A DNA stretch of 64,000 nucleotides from Peristeroidobacter soli (lineage in GTDB: Bacteria > Pseudomonadota > Gammaproteobacteria > Steroidobacterales > Steroidobacteraceae): the NCBI RefSeq assembly GCF_004138485.1, contig NZ_RYEV01000008.1, positions 186,001-250,000 on the forward strand. The letters run 5' to 3'. The position numbers and the translations under genes are program-made. Shown here in pieces: positions 27,259 to 38,525 of this stretch (position 1 is the stretch's first letter; each line of letters starts with the position of its first letter). The notes under the pieces are model-generated. The model was not told the origin of the DNA, did no database searches, and worked only from the letters and a program-made list of their open reading frames with translations.

Positions 27259-29556
27259 ATGAGTCTGTCCATCGACAAGGACCTTGGAGAGCAGGGCGAG
27301 AATGCCCGTGCGGTGCTCGCCAGCTGGCTGGATGATTACATCTCCGGCCGCTGCGACCGTGCGGACATGCAAGCCCAGTTCTTGTCGGTTTGCCGCAGCA
27401 ATCCCGACGCGCCCTGGGATGCGCTCGCACTGCTGGATCAGTACCAGCGCCGGGGCCGCATCGATGTAGCGCTGGCCCGGTCGCTCAAGACCGACATCGC
27501 GCAGCTGGTGTTCGGCGTCGCCAACCAGACCGAGACCAAGGACGACGCCGGCCGGGACAATCAGGACACCACCGACGTCACCATCGATACCACCGGCTCG
27601 CGCTGGCGCAAATTGATGGCCGAGCGCGACCCCGCCTCGATCAATTCCGAGCCGGCGTTCGTCGATCCGTCCCTGCTGCGGCGGGGCGATGAAGAGGTCA
27701 CGACTTTTCGGCGCGAACTCGAGGAGCCGCTGACCCGGCCACCGCCGCCGTTGAAACACACCGACGACGACACGGTTCTGGCGAGGCCGCGCAGGGAAGA
27801 GCCCACGCATGGCGTGCACACGCATGGCCCAGCCATTGAACGCGAGCGTGAGCGGGAACGCCCGATGCGATCGTCGTCGGTGCCGCCGCCCGGGCTCACC
27901 AGCGACGTGCTGCGCGATCGGTACGAGCTGACCTCGATCCTCGGCCGCGGCAGCACGGGCACCGTGTACAAGGCCGTCGACCGTCATCGCGCGCATCTGG
28001 ATCCGACTGCGCGATGCGTGGCGGTGAAAGTGCTCAAGCTCAACTACCAGGACCGGCCCGATGAACTGGCCCAGCTGGAGCGCGAGTTTCACGAGGCGCA
28101 GTCGCTGTCGCATCCGAATGTCGTCAGCGTGTTCGACCTGGATCGCGACGGCAATGTTTATTTCATCGTCATGGAGCTGCTCGAAGGCGAGCTGCTCGCG
28201 GATATTCTGAAGCGACTGGATGGTCAGCCCATGGCGCGTCATTACGCGCTGGGCATCATCAGCAGCGTCGGCGCGGCACTTGCTCATGCGCATCGTCGCG
28301 GGATCGTGCATGCGGACCTCAAGCCGCGAAACATCATGATCACCACGACTGGCGAAGTGCGCGTGCTCGACTTTGGCTTCGCGCGCGATCGTCCGCTCGA
28401 GTTGCACACGGCATCGGGACTGAACGACGGCCCGAACGCCGCGCCCGCCTATGCGAGCGTCGAGCGAGTGAACGGCAGCGATCCGCATCCGAGCGATGAT
28501 GTCTACAGCCTTGCTTGTATCTCCTATGAACTGCTGTCCGGGCGACATCCTTTCGGCGGCCGGTCCGCGCCGCTGGCGCGCGCGCATGGTCGTGCACCTC
28601 AGCGCATTCCAGGCCTGACCGGTAAGCAGCAGCAGACATTGCAACGTGCATTGCTGTGGACTCGCGGCGAGCGACGCATCGATATCGTCGAGCTGCTCGC
28701 GGGCTTGGGTTGCGGCGAGGCGCCGAGCCGACTCGGTTCGCCGTCCGAACTAGCCGTGCCGGATTCATCGCTCGCCCGCTGGCGTCGAGCGGCGCTTGCG
28801 CTCACGCTGGCGTTTATCTTCGCTGGCGGTATGTACGCGGTGTGGCAGTACGGATTGCTGCCGAAGAATCTGGCGAATGTGATACCGGTGATGCCGCCTA
28901 TCGCGGATCGCGAGCTGCAAAGTGAGCAGGCCGGCCGGTCCACCGACCAGGTCGGAGCCGGCGATTCCGTTGGATCGAAGCCGGTTGCGGCTGTGACACC
29001 TCCCAAGGCCGAGCCTCCGCCTTCGGAGCAGCGGCAGACCGCGCCGTCGGTTCCGGTGCCGCTGCCTTCGACGAAGCAGTCTCCTCAGGTTCAGGACGAG
29101 CCGGTCGAGAAAGATCAGCCGAAGCAGCAAACATCGCGCACGCAAGCTGCGCCGGGCGCGGCTGGATCGAGCGCGCCGGTTGCGAGTTCTGCGTCGTCAG
29201 CCGGCGCGACGCGTCCGGTGATCGTTGAATTCGACAAAGACAGCTATGTCACTTCGGAAGGTGACGGCTCGGTGCGGCTGATCATTCGTCGCACCGGCTC
29301 GACGCGACGCCCGGTCACGGTGCACTGGACTCTGCGCAGCAACTCCGCGGAGATGGGCGCCGACTTCGCGGGCATTGGCCCGGGTGTCGAGGTCATTCCC
29401 GCCGGCGCACGCGAGGCGAGCATCACGGTCCCGCTGGTGCAGGACTCGATCAAGGAGACAACCGAGTTGTTCCTGGTCGAACTGCAGGTCAACGAGGAAG
29501 GCGTCTCGCTGGGTGAGCGCAGCAGCGCCGCCGTCATCATTGTCGACGACGATTGA
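27259..29556 (+). CDS. Ser/Thr protein kinase with transmembrane helix and periplasmic Calx-beta domain
   Basis: A 765-residue membrane kinase. Residues 1-210 are a polar N-terminal region. The kinase domain (about 220-480) has the glycine loop LGRGSTGTVYKA, VAVKVLK, the catalytic loop HADLKPRN and the DFG motif VLDFGFAR. The Arg of the usual HRD is Ala, so this is a non-RD kinase. A hydrophobic helix at about 508-530 is followed by a Pro/Gln-rich linker and a C-terminal Calx-beta domain (about 650-765, with VIVEFDKDSYVTSEGDGS). The topology puts the kinase in the cytoplasm and the Calx-beta in the periplasm. A GTG 3 bases upstream is an alternative start. Confidence 0.87.
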   Translation: MSLSIDKDLGEQGENARAVLASWLDDYISGRCDRADMQAQFLSVCRSNPDAPWDALALLDQYQRRGRIDVALARSLKTDIAQLVFGVANQTETKDDAGRDNQDTTDVTIDTTGSRWRKLMAERDPASINSEPAFVDPSLLRRGDEEVTTFRRELEEPLTRPPPPLKHTDDDTVLARPRREEPTHGVHTHGPAIERERERERPMRSSSVPPPGLTSDVLRDRYELTSILGRGSTGTVYKAVDRHRAHLDPTARCVAVKVLKLNYQDRPDELAQLEREFHEAQSLSHPNVVSVFDLDRDGNVYFIVMELLEGELLADILKRLDGQPMARHYALGIISSVGAALAHAHRRGIVHADLKPRNIMITTTGEVRVLDFGFARDRPLELHTASGLNDGPNAAPAYASVERVNGSDPHPSDDVYSLACISYELLSGRHPFGGRSAPLARAHGRAPQRIPGLTGKQQQTLQRALLWTRGERRIDIVELLAGLGCGEAPSRLGSPSELAVPDSSLARWRRAALALTLAFIFAGGMYAVWQYGLLPKNLANVIPVMPPIADRELQSEQAGRSTDQVGAGDSVGSKPVAAVTPPKAEPPPSEQRQTAPSVPVPLPSTKQSPQVQDEPVEKDQPKQQTSRTQAAPGAAGSSAPVASSASSAGATRPVIVEFDKDSYVTSEGDGSVRLIIRRTGSTRRPVTVHWTLRSNSAEMGADFAGIGPGVEVIPAGAREASITVPLVQDSIKETTELFLVELQVNEEGVSLGERSSAAVIIVDDD

Positions 29557-29560
29557 TCGC

Positions 29561-29944
29561 ATGGATGTGCGCTTCTCCGGACAGGCGCTGTTTTGTCAGA
29601 TCAGCCGTGCTGAGCTGGAGACGCTGTCGTCGGGGCGTTCCGTCGATCTGATAGTTTCGCTACCCCGCCATCGCTCGTTTCGAGTCAGCGTGCGGCCATC
29701 CGCCATGAGCGCGGACCGCGGCGGCTGGACTTTGGAGAGCGATCCCACCGGCATCTGGCTGACCGTTCCACGCGCGGAGCTGGAGCAGCTGGGGCAGACG
29801 GAAATGTTTGCTGAGCGACTGATGCGGGAGTTTCCGGTGTCGTCGGGTCAGCAGATGCAAGTGATATTGGAGGCTGTGCCGGATACACAGCCGGATGAAA
29901 GCAGCGTCATCGAGATTACGCCGTCGCAGGAGTCACCCGAGTAG
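29561..29944 (+). CDS. Hypothetical protein downstream of the kinase
   Basis: A 127-residue protein with no recognised family. It begins 4 bases after the kinase stop (ATG in GATCGCATGG), so it is likely translated from the kinase mRNA. It shows alternating hydrophobic and charged strands (LFCQISRAELETL, SFRVSVRPSAM, IWLTVPRAELEQLG) and an acidic Ser/Pro-rich tail. The absence of a signal peptide suggests a cytoplasmic location. Function unknown; a kinase substrate or partner is possible but only suggested by position. Confidence 0.7.
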   Translation: MDVRFSGQALFCQISRAELETLSSGRSVDLIVSLPRHRSFRVSVRPSAMSADRGGWTLESDPTGIWLTVPRAELEQLGQTEMFAERLMREFPVSSGQQMQVILEAVPDTQPDESSVIEITPSQESPE

Positions 29945-29962
29945 CCTCACGTAGCAGCAGTG

Positions 29963-29993
29963 ATTCTTGGCCAGGCTGCGCCTGGCCAAGAAT
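29963..29993. terminator. Perfect 14-bp hairpin between converging transcripts
   Basis: ATTCTTGGCCAGGC and GCCTGGCCAAGAAT flank a TGC loop. The element lies between the end of the kinase unit and the end of purD, which converge. It has no T-run on either side; a bidirectional terminator or mRNA-end stabiliser is likely. Confidence 0.6.
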
Positions 29994-30122
29994 GGCGTGT
30001 CCAAGCTCCACGCAAGCTGCGATGCAGATAAGAACGGTAATAGGTCGCTCGAAGCTGAACATTTCTGTTCCGAGCCAGCGAGCATGCTCCAAAAAAACTG
30101 CTGCCCGCTGAGGCGCTGAGCG

Positions 30123-31412
30123 TTACTTTTTAGCAGTCTCTCTTTGCACGGCCCGATAGCCGATGTCGCGGCGGTATTGCACGCCGGTCCAGCTGATCTT
30201 CTCGCACAGCGCATAGGCCGCTTTCTGTGCGTCCAGGACCGTGTTGCCGAGGCCGACGGCGCACAACACTCGACCGCCATTCGTCACAACCTTGCCGTCG
30301 CTCAGCGACGTGCCGGCATGAAACACTTTGCCCGGCAGCGCGGCGGCTTCCTTCAAGCCGTGAATCTCATCGCCCTTACGCACTGAATCCGGATAACCGC
30401 CGGCAGCGAGCACAACGCCGAGCGCCGCGCGCGGATCCCAATCCGCCTTGGCTTGATCGAGCGTGCCATCCAGCGCCGCCTCACAAAGCGCGGTGAGATC
30501 GGAGGTGAGTCGCGACATGATCGGCTGCGTTTCCGGGTCACCGAAGCGGCAGTTGAATTCGAGTACGTTCGGTGTGCCGTCCGGCGCGATCATGATGCCG
30601 GCGTACAGAAAACCGATGTATGGCGTGCCATCGCTGATCAAACCATCCGCCGTCGGCTGCATCACCTCACGCATGATGCGAGCGTGCATCTCATCGGTGA
30701 CGACCGGAGCAGGGGAGTACGCGCCCATGCCGCCCGTGTTCGGGCCCTTGTCGCCATCATCGCGACGCTTGTGATCCTGCGACGTAGCGAGCGGCAGAAT
30801 GTGTTTGCCGCTGACGATGGCGATGAAGCTGGCTTCTTCGCCTTCGAGAAACTCTTCGATGACCACGGTGTTGCCGGCGGCGCCGAACTGTCCATCGAAC
30901 ATGGCCTGAGTGCTCGCGATCGCTTCTTCCTGCGTGGCGCAAATGATCACGCCCTTGCCCGCGGCGAGACCGTCCGCTTTCACAACGAGCGGCGCGCGCT
31001 GAGCGCGCACCCACGCGGTGTCAAAGTTCGCCTTAGTGAAAGTCGCGTAGGCGGCCGTGGGGATCTTGTGACGACGCAGGAATTCCTTGGTGAAGGCCTT
31101 CGATCCTTCGAGCCGCGCGGCGAGTTTGCGAGGGCCGAAGCAGCGCAGGCCGGCAGCTTCGAATGCATCCGTCACACCAATGACGAGCGGCGCTTCCGGG
31201 CCGACGATGGTGAGATCGATCTTTTCGCGTCTGGCGAATTCGATGAGCTTGGGAACATCGTCGGCGGCGATGTCGACATTGGTCACGCCCGGCTCGAGCG
31301 CGGTGCCCGCGTTGCCCGGCGCGACGAATACCGCTTGCACGCGCGGCGTGTTCACAACTTTCCACGCGAACGCGTGTTCGCGACCGCCCGAACCCAGAAT
31401 TAAAACGCGCAT
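30123..31412 (-). CDS. purD: Phosphoribosylamine-glycine ligase (GAR synthetase)
   Basis: An ATP-grasp enzyme for step 2 of purine synthesis, joining glycine to phosphoribosylamine. It has 429 residues. Signatures include the N-terminal VLILGSGGREHA, PGNAGT, the ATP-grasp PLVVKADGLAAGKGV, and GVLYAG-like FLYAGIMIAPDG with EFNCRFGDPETQ. It lies last in the dusB-fis-purH-purD order, 111 bases after purH. Confidence 0.97.
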   Translation of the reverse strand: MRVLILGSGGREHAFAWKVVNTPRVQAVFVAPGNAGTALEPGVTNVDIAADDVPKLIEFARREKIDLTIVGPEAPLVIGVTDAFEAAGLRCFGPRKLAARLEGSKAFTKEFLRRHKIPTAAYATFTKANFDTAWVRAQRAPLVVKADGLAAGKGVIICATQEEAIASTQAMFDGQFGAAGNTVVIEEFLEGEEASFIAIVSGKHILPLATSQDHKRRDDGDKGPNTGGMGAYSPAPVVTDEMHARIMREVMQPTADGLISDGTPYIGFLYAGIMIAPDGTPNVLEFNCRFGDPETQPIMSRLTSDLTALCEAALDGTLDQAKADWDPRAALGVVLAAGGYPDSVRKGDEIHGLKEAAALPGKVFHAGTSLSDGKVVTNGGRVLCAVGLGNTVLDAQKAAYALCEKISWTGVQYRRDIGYRAVQRETAKK

Positions 31413-31523
31413 AACTTACTCAGCCGCGAGGGTGTTCGCGACCCGTGCTCGCCGCGGCACGCGGCGGCATCGGGCCAATGTCTGTGCTCGCGCCGCCGGA
31501 TGAAGAGCGGCGAAGAGAACGTC

Positions 31524-33095
31524 TCAGTGACGGAAGTGCCGCATGCCGGTCAACACCATGGCCATGCCATGTTCGTTCGCGGCGGCGATGACTTCATTGT
31601 CGCGCATGGAGCCGCCCGGCTGAATCACAGCTTTGATGCCGAGCTCGGCGGCGACATCCAGGCCGTCGCGGAACGGGAAGAACGCGTCCGACGCCATCAC
31701 GGCGCCTTTGACTTCCAGGCCTTCGTCCTTCGCCTTCATGGCAGCGATGCGGCTCGACACGACGCGGCTCATCTGGCCGGCGCCGACGCCGAGGGTCATG
31801 CGGTCCTTCACATAAATGATGGCGTTGGATTTGACGTACTTGCACACCTGCCACGCAAACAGCAGATCGGCGAATTGCTCTTCGCTCGGCACCAGCTTGG
31901 TGACGACGCGCAGATCGCTGCGGCCGACGCGGCCCTCATCACGGGTCTGCACGAGCAAACCGCCATTGACGCTGCGGTATTCGTGACGAATTCCAGTGGG
32001 CGCGAGACCACCGGTCGTGAGGACGCGCACATTCTCTTTACGCGCGCAGATCTCGAGCGCTTCGGCGTCGACTTCAGGCGCGATGATCAGCTCGACGAAC
32101 TGACGTTCGACGATGGCGCGCGCCGTGTTCGCGTTGAGCGGACGATTGAAAGCAATGATGCCGCCGAACGCCGACGTGGGGTCGGTGCGAAACGCACGAT
32201 CGTAAGCAGCGAGCGTGTCGGCGGCGACAGCAACGCCGCACGGATTCGCGTGCTTCACGATCACACATGCCGGCTCATCGAACTGACGCACGCATTCGAG
32301 CGCCGTGTCGCCGTCGGCGATGTTGTTATAGGAGAGCTGCTTGCCCTGCAGTTGTTTGGCGGTGCCGATGCTGGCGCCGGGCGCATCGGGAACCGCGTAG
32401 AACGCCGCCGATTGATGCGGGTTCTCGCCATAGCGCAGGTCCATGCGCTTGCCGAACTGCAGCGACAGCGATTCGGGATATTCCGTCTTCGTGCCTTGTT
32501 CGGGCTGAGTGACACGCGTCAAATAACTGGCGACCGCGGCGTCGTAGCTCGCGGTATGACCGTACGCCTTCGCGGCGAGACGCTTACGTGTTTGTTCTGA
32601 AACGGCGCCGTCCGAGCTGTTCAGCTCGTCCAGAACCGCGGAGTAATCCAACGGATCGACGATGACGGTGACGCGATCGTGATTCTTCGCCGCGGCGCGC
32701 ACCATCGCAGGGCCGCCGATGTCGATGTTCTCGATGGCGTCTTCGTAAGTGCAATCCGGTTTCGCGATCGTGGCCGCGAACGGATACAGATTCACCACCA
32801 CCAGATCGATGGGCTCGATGCCATGGGTCTTCATGACGGCGTCGTCGATGTCGCGCCGGCCGAGCAGGCCGCCATGAATCTTCGGATGCAGCGTCTTGAC
32901 GCGGCCATCCATGATTTCGGGGAAGCCGGTGTGCGCGGAAACCTGCGTCACTTTGACGCCGTGCTTTTCCAGCAGGCTGGCGGTGCCACCCGTCGAGAGA
33001 ATCGCTACGCCGCGACGTTGCAATGCCTGTGCGAATTCAACCAGGCCGTCTTTATTGGAAACACTGAGCAGCGCGCGACGCACAGCTATAGACAT
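31524..33095 (-). CDS. purH: Bifunctional AICAR transformylase / IMP cyclohydrolase
   Basis: The last two steps of IMP synthesis in one 523-residue protein. The N-terminal cyclohydrolase domain shows [24 protein letters not shown] and [17 protein letters not shown]. The C-terminal transformylase domain shows [24 protein letters not shown] and SDAFFPFRD. It lies between fis and purD, a conserved gammaproteobacterial order. Confidence 0.97.
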   Translation of the reverse strand: MSIAVRRALLSVSNKDGLVEFAQALQRRGVAILSTGGTASLLEKHGVKVTQVSAHTGFPEIMDGRVKTLHPKIHGGLLGRRDIDDAVMKTHGIEPIDLVVVNLYPFAATIAKPDCTYEDAIENIDIGGPAMVRAAAKNHDRVTVIVDPLDYSAVLDELNSSDGAVSEQTRKRLAAKAYGHTASYDAAVASYLTRVTQPEQGTKTEYPESLSLQFGKRMDLRYGENPHQSAAFYAVPDAPGASIGTAKQLQGKQLSYNNIADGDTALECVRQFDEPACVIVKHANPCGVAVAADTLAAYDRAFRTDPTSAFGGIIAFNRPLNANTARAIVERQFVELIIAPEVDAEALEICARKENVRVLTTGGLAPTGIRHEYRSVNGGLLVQTRDEGRVGRSDLRVVTKLVPSEEQFADLLFAWQVCKYVKSNAIIYVKDRMTLGVGAGQMSRVVSSRIAAMKAKDEGLEVKGAVMASDAFFPFRDGLDVAAELGIKAVIQPGGSMRDNEVIAAANEHGMAMVLTGMRHFRH

Positions 33096-33111
33096 GGGCT
33101 CTCGATCTCTC

Positions 33112-33402
33112 TCAATTTGCCAGACCGTAGGTCTTCAGTTTCTTACGCAGGGTGCCGCGATTGATGCCGAGAATATCGGCCGCGCGGCTTTGATTTCCTT
33201 CCGCGTAGTCGAGCACGGCTTTGAACAGCGGCTCTTCCACCTCACGCAGCACCAGGTCATATAACTGACCGGGCTTGTGGCCGTTCAACGTCGCGAAATA
33301 GGAATCGAGCGCCTCCGCCGTCATCGTCCTCAACGGCATCGCCCGTGTCACGGGTCGTGCCAGCGGCTCTCGGCGAGCTCTGGTTTTTTTTCTGGGGGCC
33401 AT
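33112..33402 (-). CDS. fis: Fis family DNA-binding protein
   Basis: A 96-residue nucleoid-associated regulator. The C-terminal Fis helix-turn-helix is well conserved ([27 protein letters not shown]), and the N-terminal part has the acidic dimerisation helices. ATG 33402 gives [11 protein letters not shown], a basic N-terminal tail slightly longer than in E. coli; a longer frame extends upstream but lacks support. It sits downstream of dusB, as in E. coli, 71 bases after its stop. Confidence 0.93.
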   Translation of the reverse strand: MAPRKKTRARREPLARPVTRAMPLRTMTAEALDSYFATLNGHKPGQLYDLVLREVEEPLFKAVLDYAEGNQSRAADILGINRGTLRKKLKTYGLAN

Positions 33403-33473
33403 GGCCTCTCCGCCAAAATTCTCTGCAATCAAAAATTCGTCCACGTCGCGTGCCCTTTTGGCGCGCGACACTG

Positions 33474-34469
33474 CTAAGCCGCGCTTGACAGACTCTCTTC
33501 CGGCGCTTCTTCGAGCGCATTGAAATACGCCTGTACGCGATCGATTTGTGTCGTCGCGTCCGTCGCCTGCATCACGGCTTGTCGTAAAGCCGGCGCAGAC
33601 GCGCGACTCTTCGCATACCAATCGATGTGCTTACGCGCGACCCGGACTCCCGCCTCCTCCCCGTAGAAAGCATGCAGATCGCGCAAGTGAGCGAGCATGA
33701 TATCACGGACGTCCGCGATGGAAGGCGGGATGAAAAATTCTCCGTTCAGCGCGGCGAGAATTTCACGGAAGATCCACGGCCGACCTTGTGCGCTGCGCCC
33801 GATCATCAAGCCATCTACGCCTGTCTGTTCAAGTACGTGCTTCGCTTTCGCACCTGAGTCGATGTCACCATTGGCGAAAATCGGAATGGACACGTTCTGC
33901 TTGATGGCGCGGATGGTTTGGTACTCAGCGTTGCCCTGATACATGCAGGCGCGCGTGCGCCCGTGAATCGCCAGCGCCTGCACGCCGATCGATTCAGCCA
34001 TGCGCGCGATGGTGAGGCTGTTACGGTGTTCGGGGTCCCAGCCGGTGCGCATTTTCAATGTCACAGGCACATTCACTGCCTTGACAACCGCTTCGAGAAT
34101 CGCTTGCACGAGCGGTTCGTCGCGCATCAGTGCCGAGCCGGCCGCCTTATTGCAAACTTTCTTGGCCGGGCAGCCCATATTGATATCGATGATTTGCGCG
34201 CCGGCGTCGACGTTACGTTGCGCGGCCTCGGCCATCATCTCCGGATCGCCGCCGGCGATCTGTACGACGCGCGGCTCAGGCTCGCCGCTGTGGTCCATGC
34301 GCCGACGCGACTTCTCGGTGTGCCATAAACGCACATCGCAAGTCAGCATTTCTCCAGCGGCAATGCCCGCTCCCATGCGCCGACACAACAACCGGAACGG
34401 CAGATCGGTCACGCCCGCCATGGGCGCGAGCGCGAGGTTGTTGACCAATTCGTAACGACCGATGCGCAT
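33474..34469 (-). CDS. dusB: tRNA-dihydrouridine synthase B
   Basis: A flavin enzyme that reduces uridine in tRNA, 331 residues. Family signatures: LALAPMAGVTDLPFR at the N-terminus, DINMGCPAKKV with the catalytic Cys, PVTLKMRTGWD, and GLMIGRSAQGRPWIF. ATG 34469 overlaps the stop of the upstream zinc-ribbon gene (TGATG), indicating coupled translation. It is followed by fis, the conserved gammaproteobacterial dusB-fis pair. Confidence 0.96.
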   Translation of the reverse strand: MRIGRYELVNNLALAPMAGVTDLPFRLLCRRMGAGIAAGEMLTCDVRLWHTEKSRRRMDHSGEPEPRVVQIAGGDPEMMAEAAQRNVDAGAQIIDINMGCPAKKVCNKAAGSALMRDEPLVQAILEAVVKAVNVPVTLKMRTGWDPEHRNSLTIARMAESIGVQALAIHGRTRACMYQGNAEYQTIRAIKQNVSIPIFANGDIDSGAKAKHVLEQTGVDGLMIGRSAQGRPWIFREILAALNGEFFIPPSIADVRDIMLAHLRDLHAFYGEEAGVRVARKHIDWYAKSRASAPALRQAVMQATDATTQIDRVQAYFNALEEAPEESLSSAA

Positions 34470-35656
34470 CACTGCTTGCCCGGAACATCGGCGGCGCAGA
34501 CCGGGCCGCGCGCGCCACGCAAGCAGACGTCGAAGCGGAAGCCTTCCGCGTCCGGCCCCGGATCGACAATGGCGATGCTGGCATTGCTTTGTTGAGCGGG
34601 CGCGAGCATGCGGTCGGGTGCGGTGTTCGGATCCAGATATTCGGCAGGGTCGAATTCACGCGCACGGACCTGATCGCCCCACCGGTCTTCGAGCACCAGC
34701 TTGAGCAAGGGATAGGGCTGAGCGAAGTCGGCAAGATTTTTCACGCTGGCGCGGACCTTGAGGGTGCCCGGCGCCGACGGATCGGCGACCACGCCCCATT
34801 GACGCACTTCATAGGCGTGCAGGTTCCAGTCAGGTCGCAACGTCAGGCCGAGCGCGCCATAAATACTCTGCAGGGGCACGCCGATTTGCGGATGACGCGC
34901 CAAAGTGGCGCGGTAGTGATGTACGACTTGCACGAGCAACAGCAGAACCAGCGGCAGGGCCAGAAACTTCCAGAACGGCGCCGCCGCCGTATCGGTGCGT
35001 TGCTGACTCGGAAAGTCGAAGTCCATCGCCGGCGAGTCGTCGACGCTGACCGCACGCGGATTGCGACGGGTTCGCGTACCGGCCGGCAGGCGCACTCGAG
35101 TGTTAGTGAAATTCGCCTGGGGCTGTGGCTGAGCTTGCGCCCGCGCGGCCCATTGGCCTGAGTCCAGGGCGGCGCGCTCGGCTTCCATCTCGGCCGCCGC
35201 GGCCTCCATGTCCGCATCTTCCTCGACCACGCTGGAATATTCCTCGCGCATGTCGATGACTTCCGGTTCGGTATCGACCGTGGCGTCTTCCTGATCGATC
35301 TCGACCCATTCTTCGACCACTTCCTCGCGAATCTGCGGCTGCCCCTGGCCGGACTCGTCGATGGCCTCGTACACGCCGCTGATCTCGATGTGCCGACCCT
35401 CGAGCGTGATGTCCTCGTGCTCGACCGGTTCTTCGACCTCGATCTGGCCGGGCGGCGCCGGCGGTTGCGGAATCGCGCGCGGCGGGCGCATGAACTGGCC
35501 GCTTTCGATCTCGCCGTCGTCGGTTTCCTCGATCAGGCGCTCCAGCGCGTCGAACTGCGTCTGACAGCGGCCACAACGCACTTGACCGTGCGCGACCCGA
35601 AGGATCTCGCTCGTGACGCGAAAGGTGGTCTGGCAGCTGGGACACTGAGTCAGCAT
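34469..35656 (-). CDS. Zinc-ribbon / DUF3426 membrane protein
   Basis: A 395-residue protein. It begins with an MJ0042-type zinc ribbon (CPSCQTTFRV and CGRCQTQFD), followed by a long acidic, Glu-rich linker. A single hydrophobic helix lies around residue 230 (FWKFLALPLVLLLLVQVV), and a C-terminal DUF3426 periplasmic domain follows. Proteins of this design lie next to prmA and dusB in many gammaproteobacteria; the function is unknown. ATG 35656 is chosen because it starts directly at the ribbon. Confidence 0.88.
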   Translation of the reverse strand: MLTQCPSCQTTFRVTSEILRVAHGQVRCGRCQTQFDALERLIEETDDGEIESGQFMRPPRAIPQPPAPPGQIEVEEPVEHEDITLEGRHIEISGVYEAIDESGQGQPQIREEVVEEWVEIDQEDATVDTEPEVIDMREEYSSVVEEDADMEAAAAEMEAERAALDSGQWAARAQAQPQPQANFTNTRVRLPAGTRTRRNPRAVSVDDSPAMDFDFPSQQRTDTAAAPFWKFLALPLVLLLLVQVVHHYRATLARHPQIGVPLQSIYGALGLTLRPDWNLHAYEVRQWGVVADPSAPGTLKVRASVKNLADFAQPYPLLKLVLEDRWGDQVRAREFDPAEYLDPNTAPDRMLAPAQQSNASIAIVDPGPDAEGFRFDVCLRGARGPVCAADVPGKQ

Positions 35657-35663
35657 GCTCGGA

Positions 35664-36602
35664 TCATCGCGAAGTCTGGAGTGGAGGAGTCGGGCGGCGC
35701 ACGCCGTCGAGGCGCACCCAATCGTCCCGGACGACGACGGGGCCGATATCAAACCACGGCGCATACCGGCTTGCCACCGCTTCGGCCTGATTCCGCAGAA
35801 TTCCCGACATCACCAGCCGGCCGCCGGCGCGGACCTGAGCGGCGAACGTCGGCGCCAGGCTCTCCAGCGGCCCGGCCAGGATATTGGCCAACAGAATGTC
35901 GGCGGGCACTGGGTGAGTCTCGCTGGCCCCGGCATCGGTCAGGCGCGCCTCGATGAACCGCGCGACGCCGTTGCGTTCAGCATTGTCGTGAGTCGCCAGC
36001 AGCGCTTGCGGGTCGATGTCGATCGCCAGCACCTCGCTCGCACCTAACTTGGCGGCGGCGATGGCGAGAATGCCCGAGCCGCAGCCGAAATCGATCACGC
36101 GTGCGCCGGCGACCGCGGCGGCATCCAGCCATTCGAGGCATAGCGCGGTCGTCGGATGCGTACCGGTGCCGAAGGCGAGGCCGGGATCCAGCTCAATGAG
36201 CACCGGGCTTGCAACGGCGCGGAGTTGTTCCGCATCGGGCTGCTGACCGCCCGGGCAGATCCACAAACGCCGACCGAAACGCATGGGCTTGAAATCTTTC
36301 AGCCACTCCCGTTCCCAGGCGCGATCCGCGATTGTTTCGAAAGCGACGCGGCTCAGCGGCTCGGCGCCGCTCAGTTCGCCCGCCAGGATCTGCAGGATCT
36401 GGTCGCGATCCGCGTCCCCGTCGAACAGCGCTTTCACCCGGACGCGCGGCCACAGCGGCGTCGTGCCGGGCAGGGGTTCGAGAACGGGATCGTCACCCTC
36501 GTCTTCGAGAGTGATGGAGGACGCGCCGGCCACCAGCAGCGCATCCTCGTACGGCGCAGGGTCGGCTGCGCCGATCGGAAGGATGAGCTGCAGAAATGGC
36601 AT
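35664..36602 (-). CDS. prmA: Ribosomal protein L11 methyltransferase
   Basis: A SAM-dependent methyltransferase that trimethylates several positions of L11. It has 312 residues. The conserved GTGTHPTT segment and the SAM motif VIDFGCGSGILAIAAAKLGA are followed by the NxL-type catalytic segment LANILAGPL. It is followed after 7 bases by the zinc-ribbon gene and preceded by accC after 6 bases, consistent with one operon. Confidence 0.96.
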   Translation of the reverse strand: MPFLQLILPIGAADPAPYEDALLVAGASSITLEDEGDDPVLEPLPGTTPLWPRVRVKALFDGDADRDQILQILAGELSGAEPLSRVAFETIADRAWEREWLKDFKPMRFGRRLWICPGGQQPDAEQLRAVASPVLIELDPGLAFGTGTHPTTALCLEWLDAAAVAGARVIDFGCGSGILAIAAAKLGASEVLAIDIDPQALLATHDNAERNGVARFIEARLTDAGASETHPVPADILLANILAGPLESLAPTFAAQVRAGGRLVMSGILRNQAEAVASRYAPWFDIGPVVVRDDWVRLDGVRRPTPPLQTSR

Positions 36603-36608
36603 GGCCGG

Positions 36609-37952
<1,344 letters not shown>

Positions 37953-38013
37953 GTTTGGTTTTTACCGCGGGTGTCGGCGCGAGCCGCGCCAGCACGCGAT
38001 CGAAAGTTATTCG

Positions 38014-38472
38014 TTACTCGATGATGAACAGAGGCTGGCCGAATTCGACCGGGTCGCCGTTCTTCACCAGCACGGCGGTGACGCGGCCGGCTTTGTCGGA
38101 CTCGATCTGATTCATCATCTTCATGGCTTCGATGATGCAGAGAGTGTCGCCGACGTTCACTTCGCTGCCGATGTCGACGAAGGCCTTCGCGCCCGGCGAG
38201 GCGGCGGAATAGTAGGTACCGACCATCGGTGCCGTGACAGTGTGATCGGCCTTGCTCGGCGCGGCCGCGGCTACCGGGGCTGCAGCAACGGCGGGCGCGG
38301 CGGCAACGGGCGCGGCCACCGGCGGCGCGGCGTAATGCACGATCGGCGCTGGCGCTCCACCCTGCGGATAGCGGCTGATCCGCACCGACTCCTCGCCCTC
38401 ACTGATCTCGATCTCGGCGATGCCGGATTCCTCGAGCAGCTCGATGAGTTTTTTGACCTTGCGAATATCCAT
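38014..38472 (-). CDS. accB: Acetyl-CoA carboxylase, biotin carboxyl carrier protein
   Basis: The biotin carrier subunit, 152 residues. The biotin-attachment motif EAMKM is in [15 protein letters not shown] near the C-terminus. The N-terminal helix ([17 protein letters not shown]) and the Ala/Pro-rich linker are typical of AccB. AGGA lies about 5 bases before the ATG. It precedes accC and follows aroQ, a common gammaproteobacterial order. Confidence 0.97.
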   Translation of the reverse strand: MDIRKVKKLIELLEESGIAEIEISEGEESVRISRYPQGGAPAPIVHYAAPPVAAPVAAAPAVAAAPVAAAAPSKADHTVTAPMVGTYYSAASPGAKAFVDIGSEVNVGDTLCIIEAMKMMNQIESDKAGRVTAVLVKNGDPVEFGQPLFIIE

Positions 38473-38525
38473 ACGGATCCTCTTGTTCTTTTCCTGCGGG
38501 AGCGCGGAAAGAGTGAAATCAGCGG

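Noticed and set aside
26239..28644. 801-codon minus-strand open frame opposite dctA, the GNAT gene and the kinase
   Set aside because: It crosses three well-supported plus-strand genes; a composition artefact.
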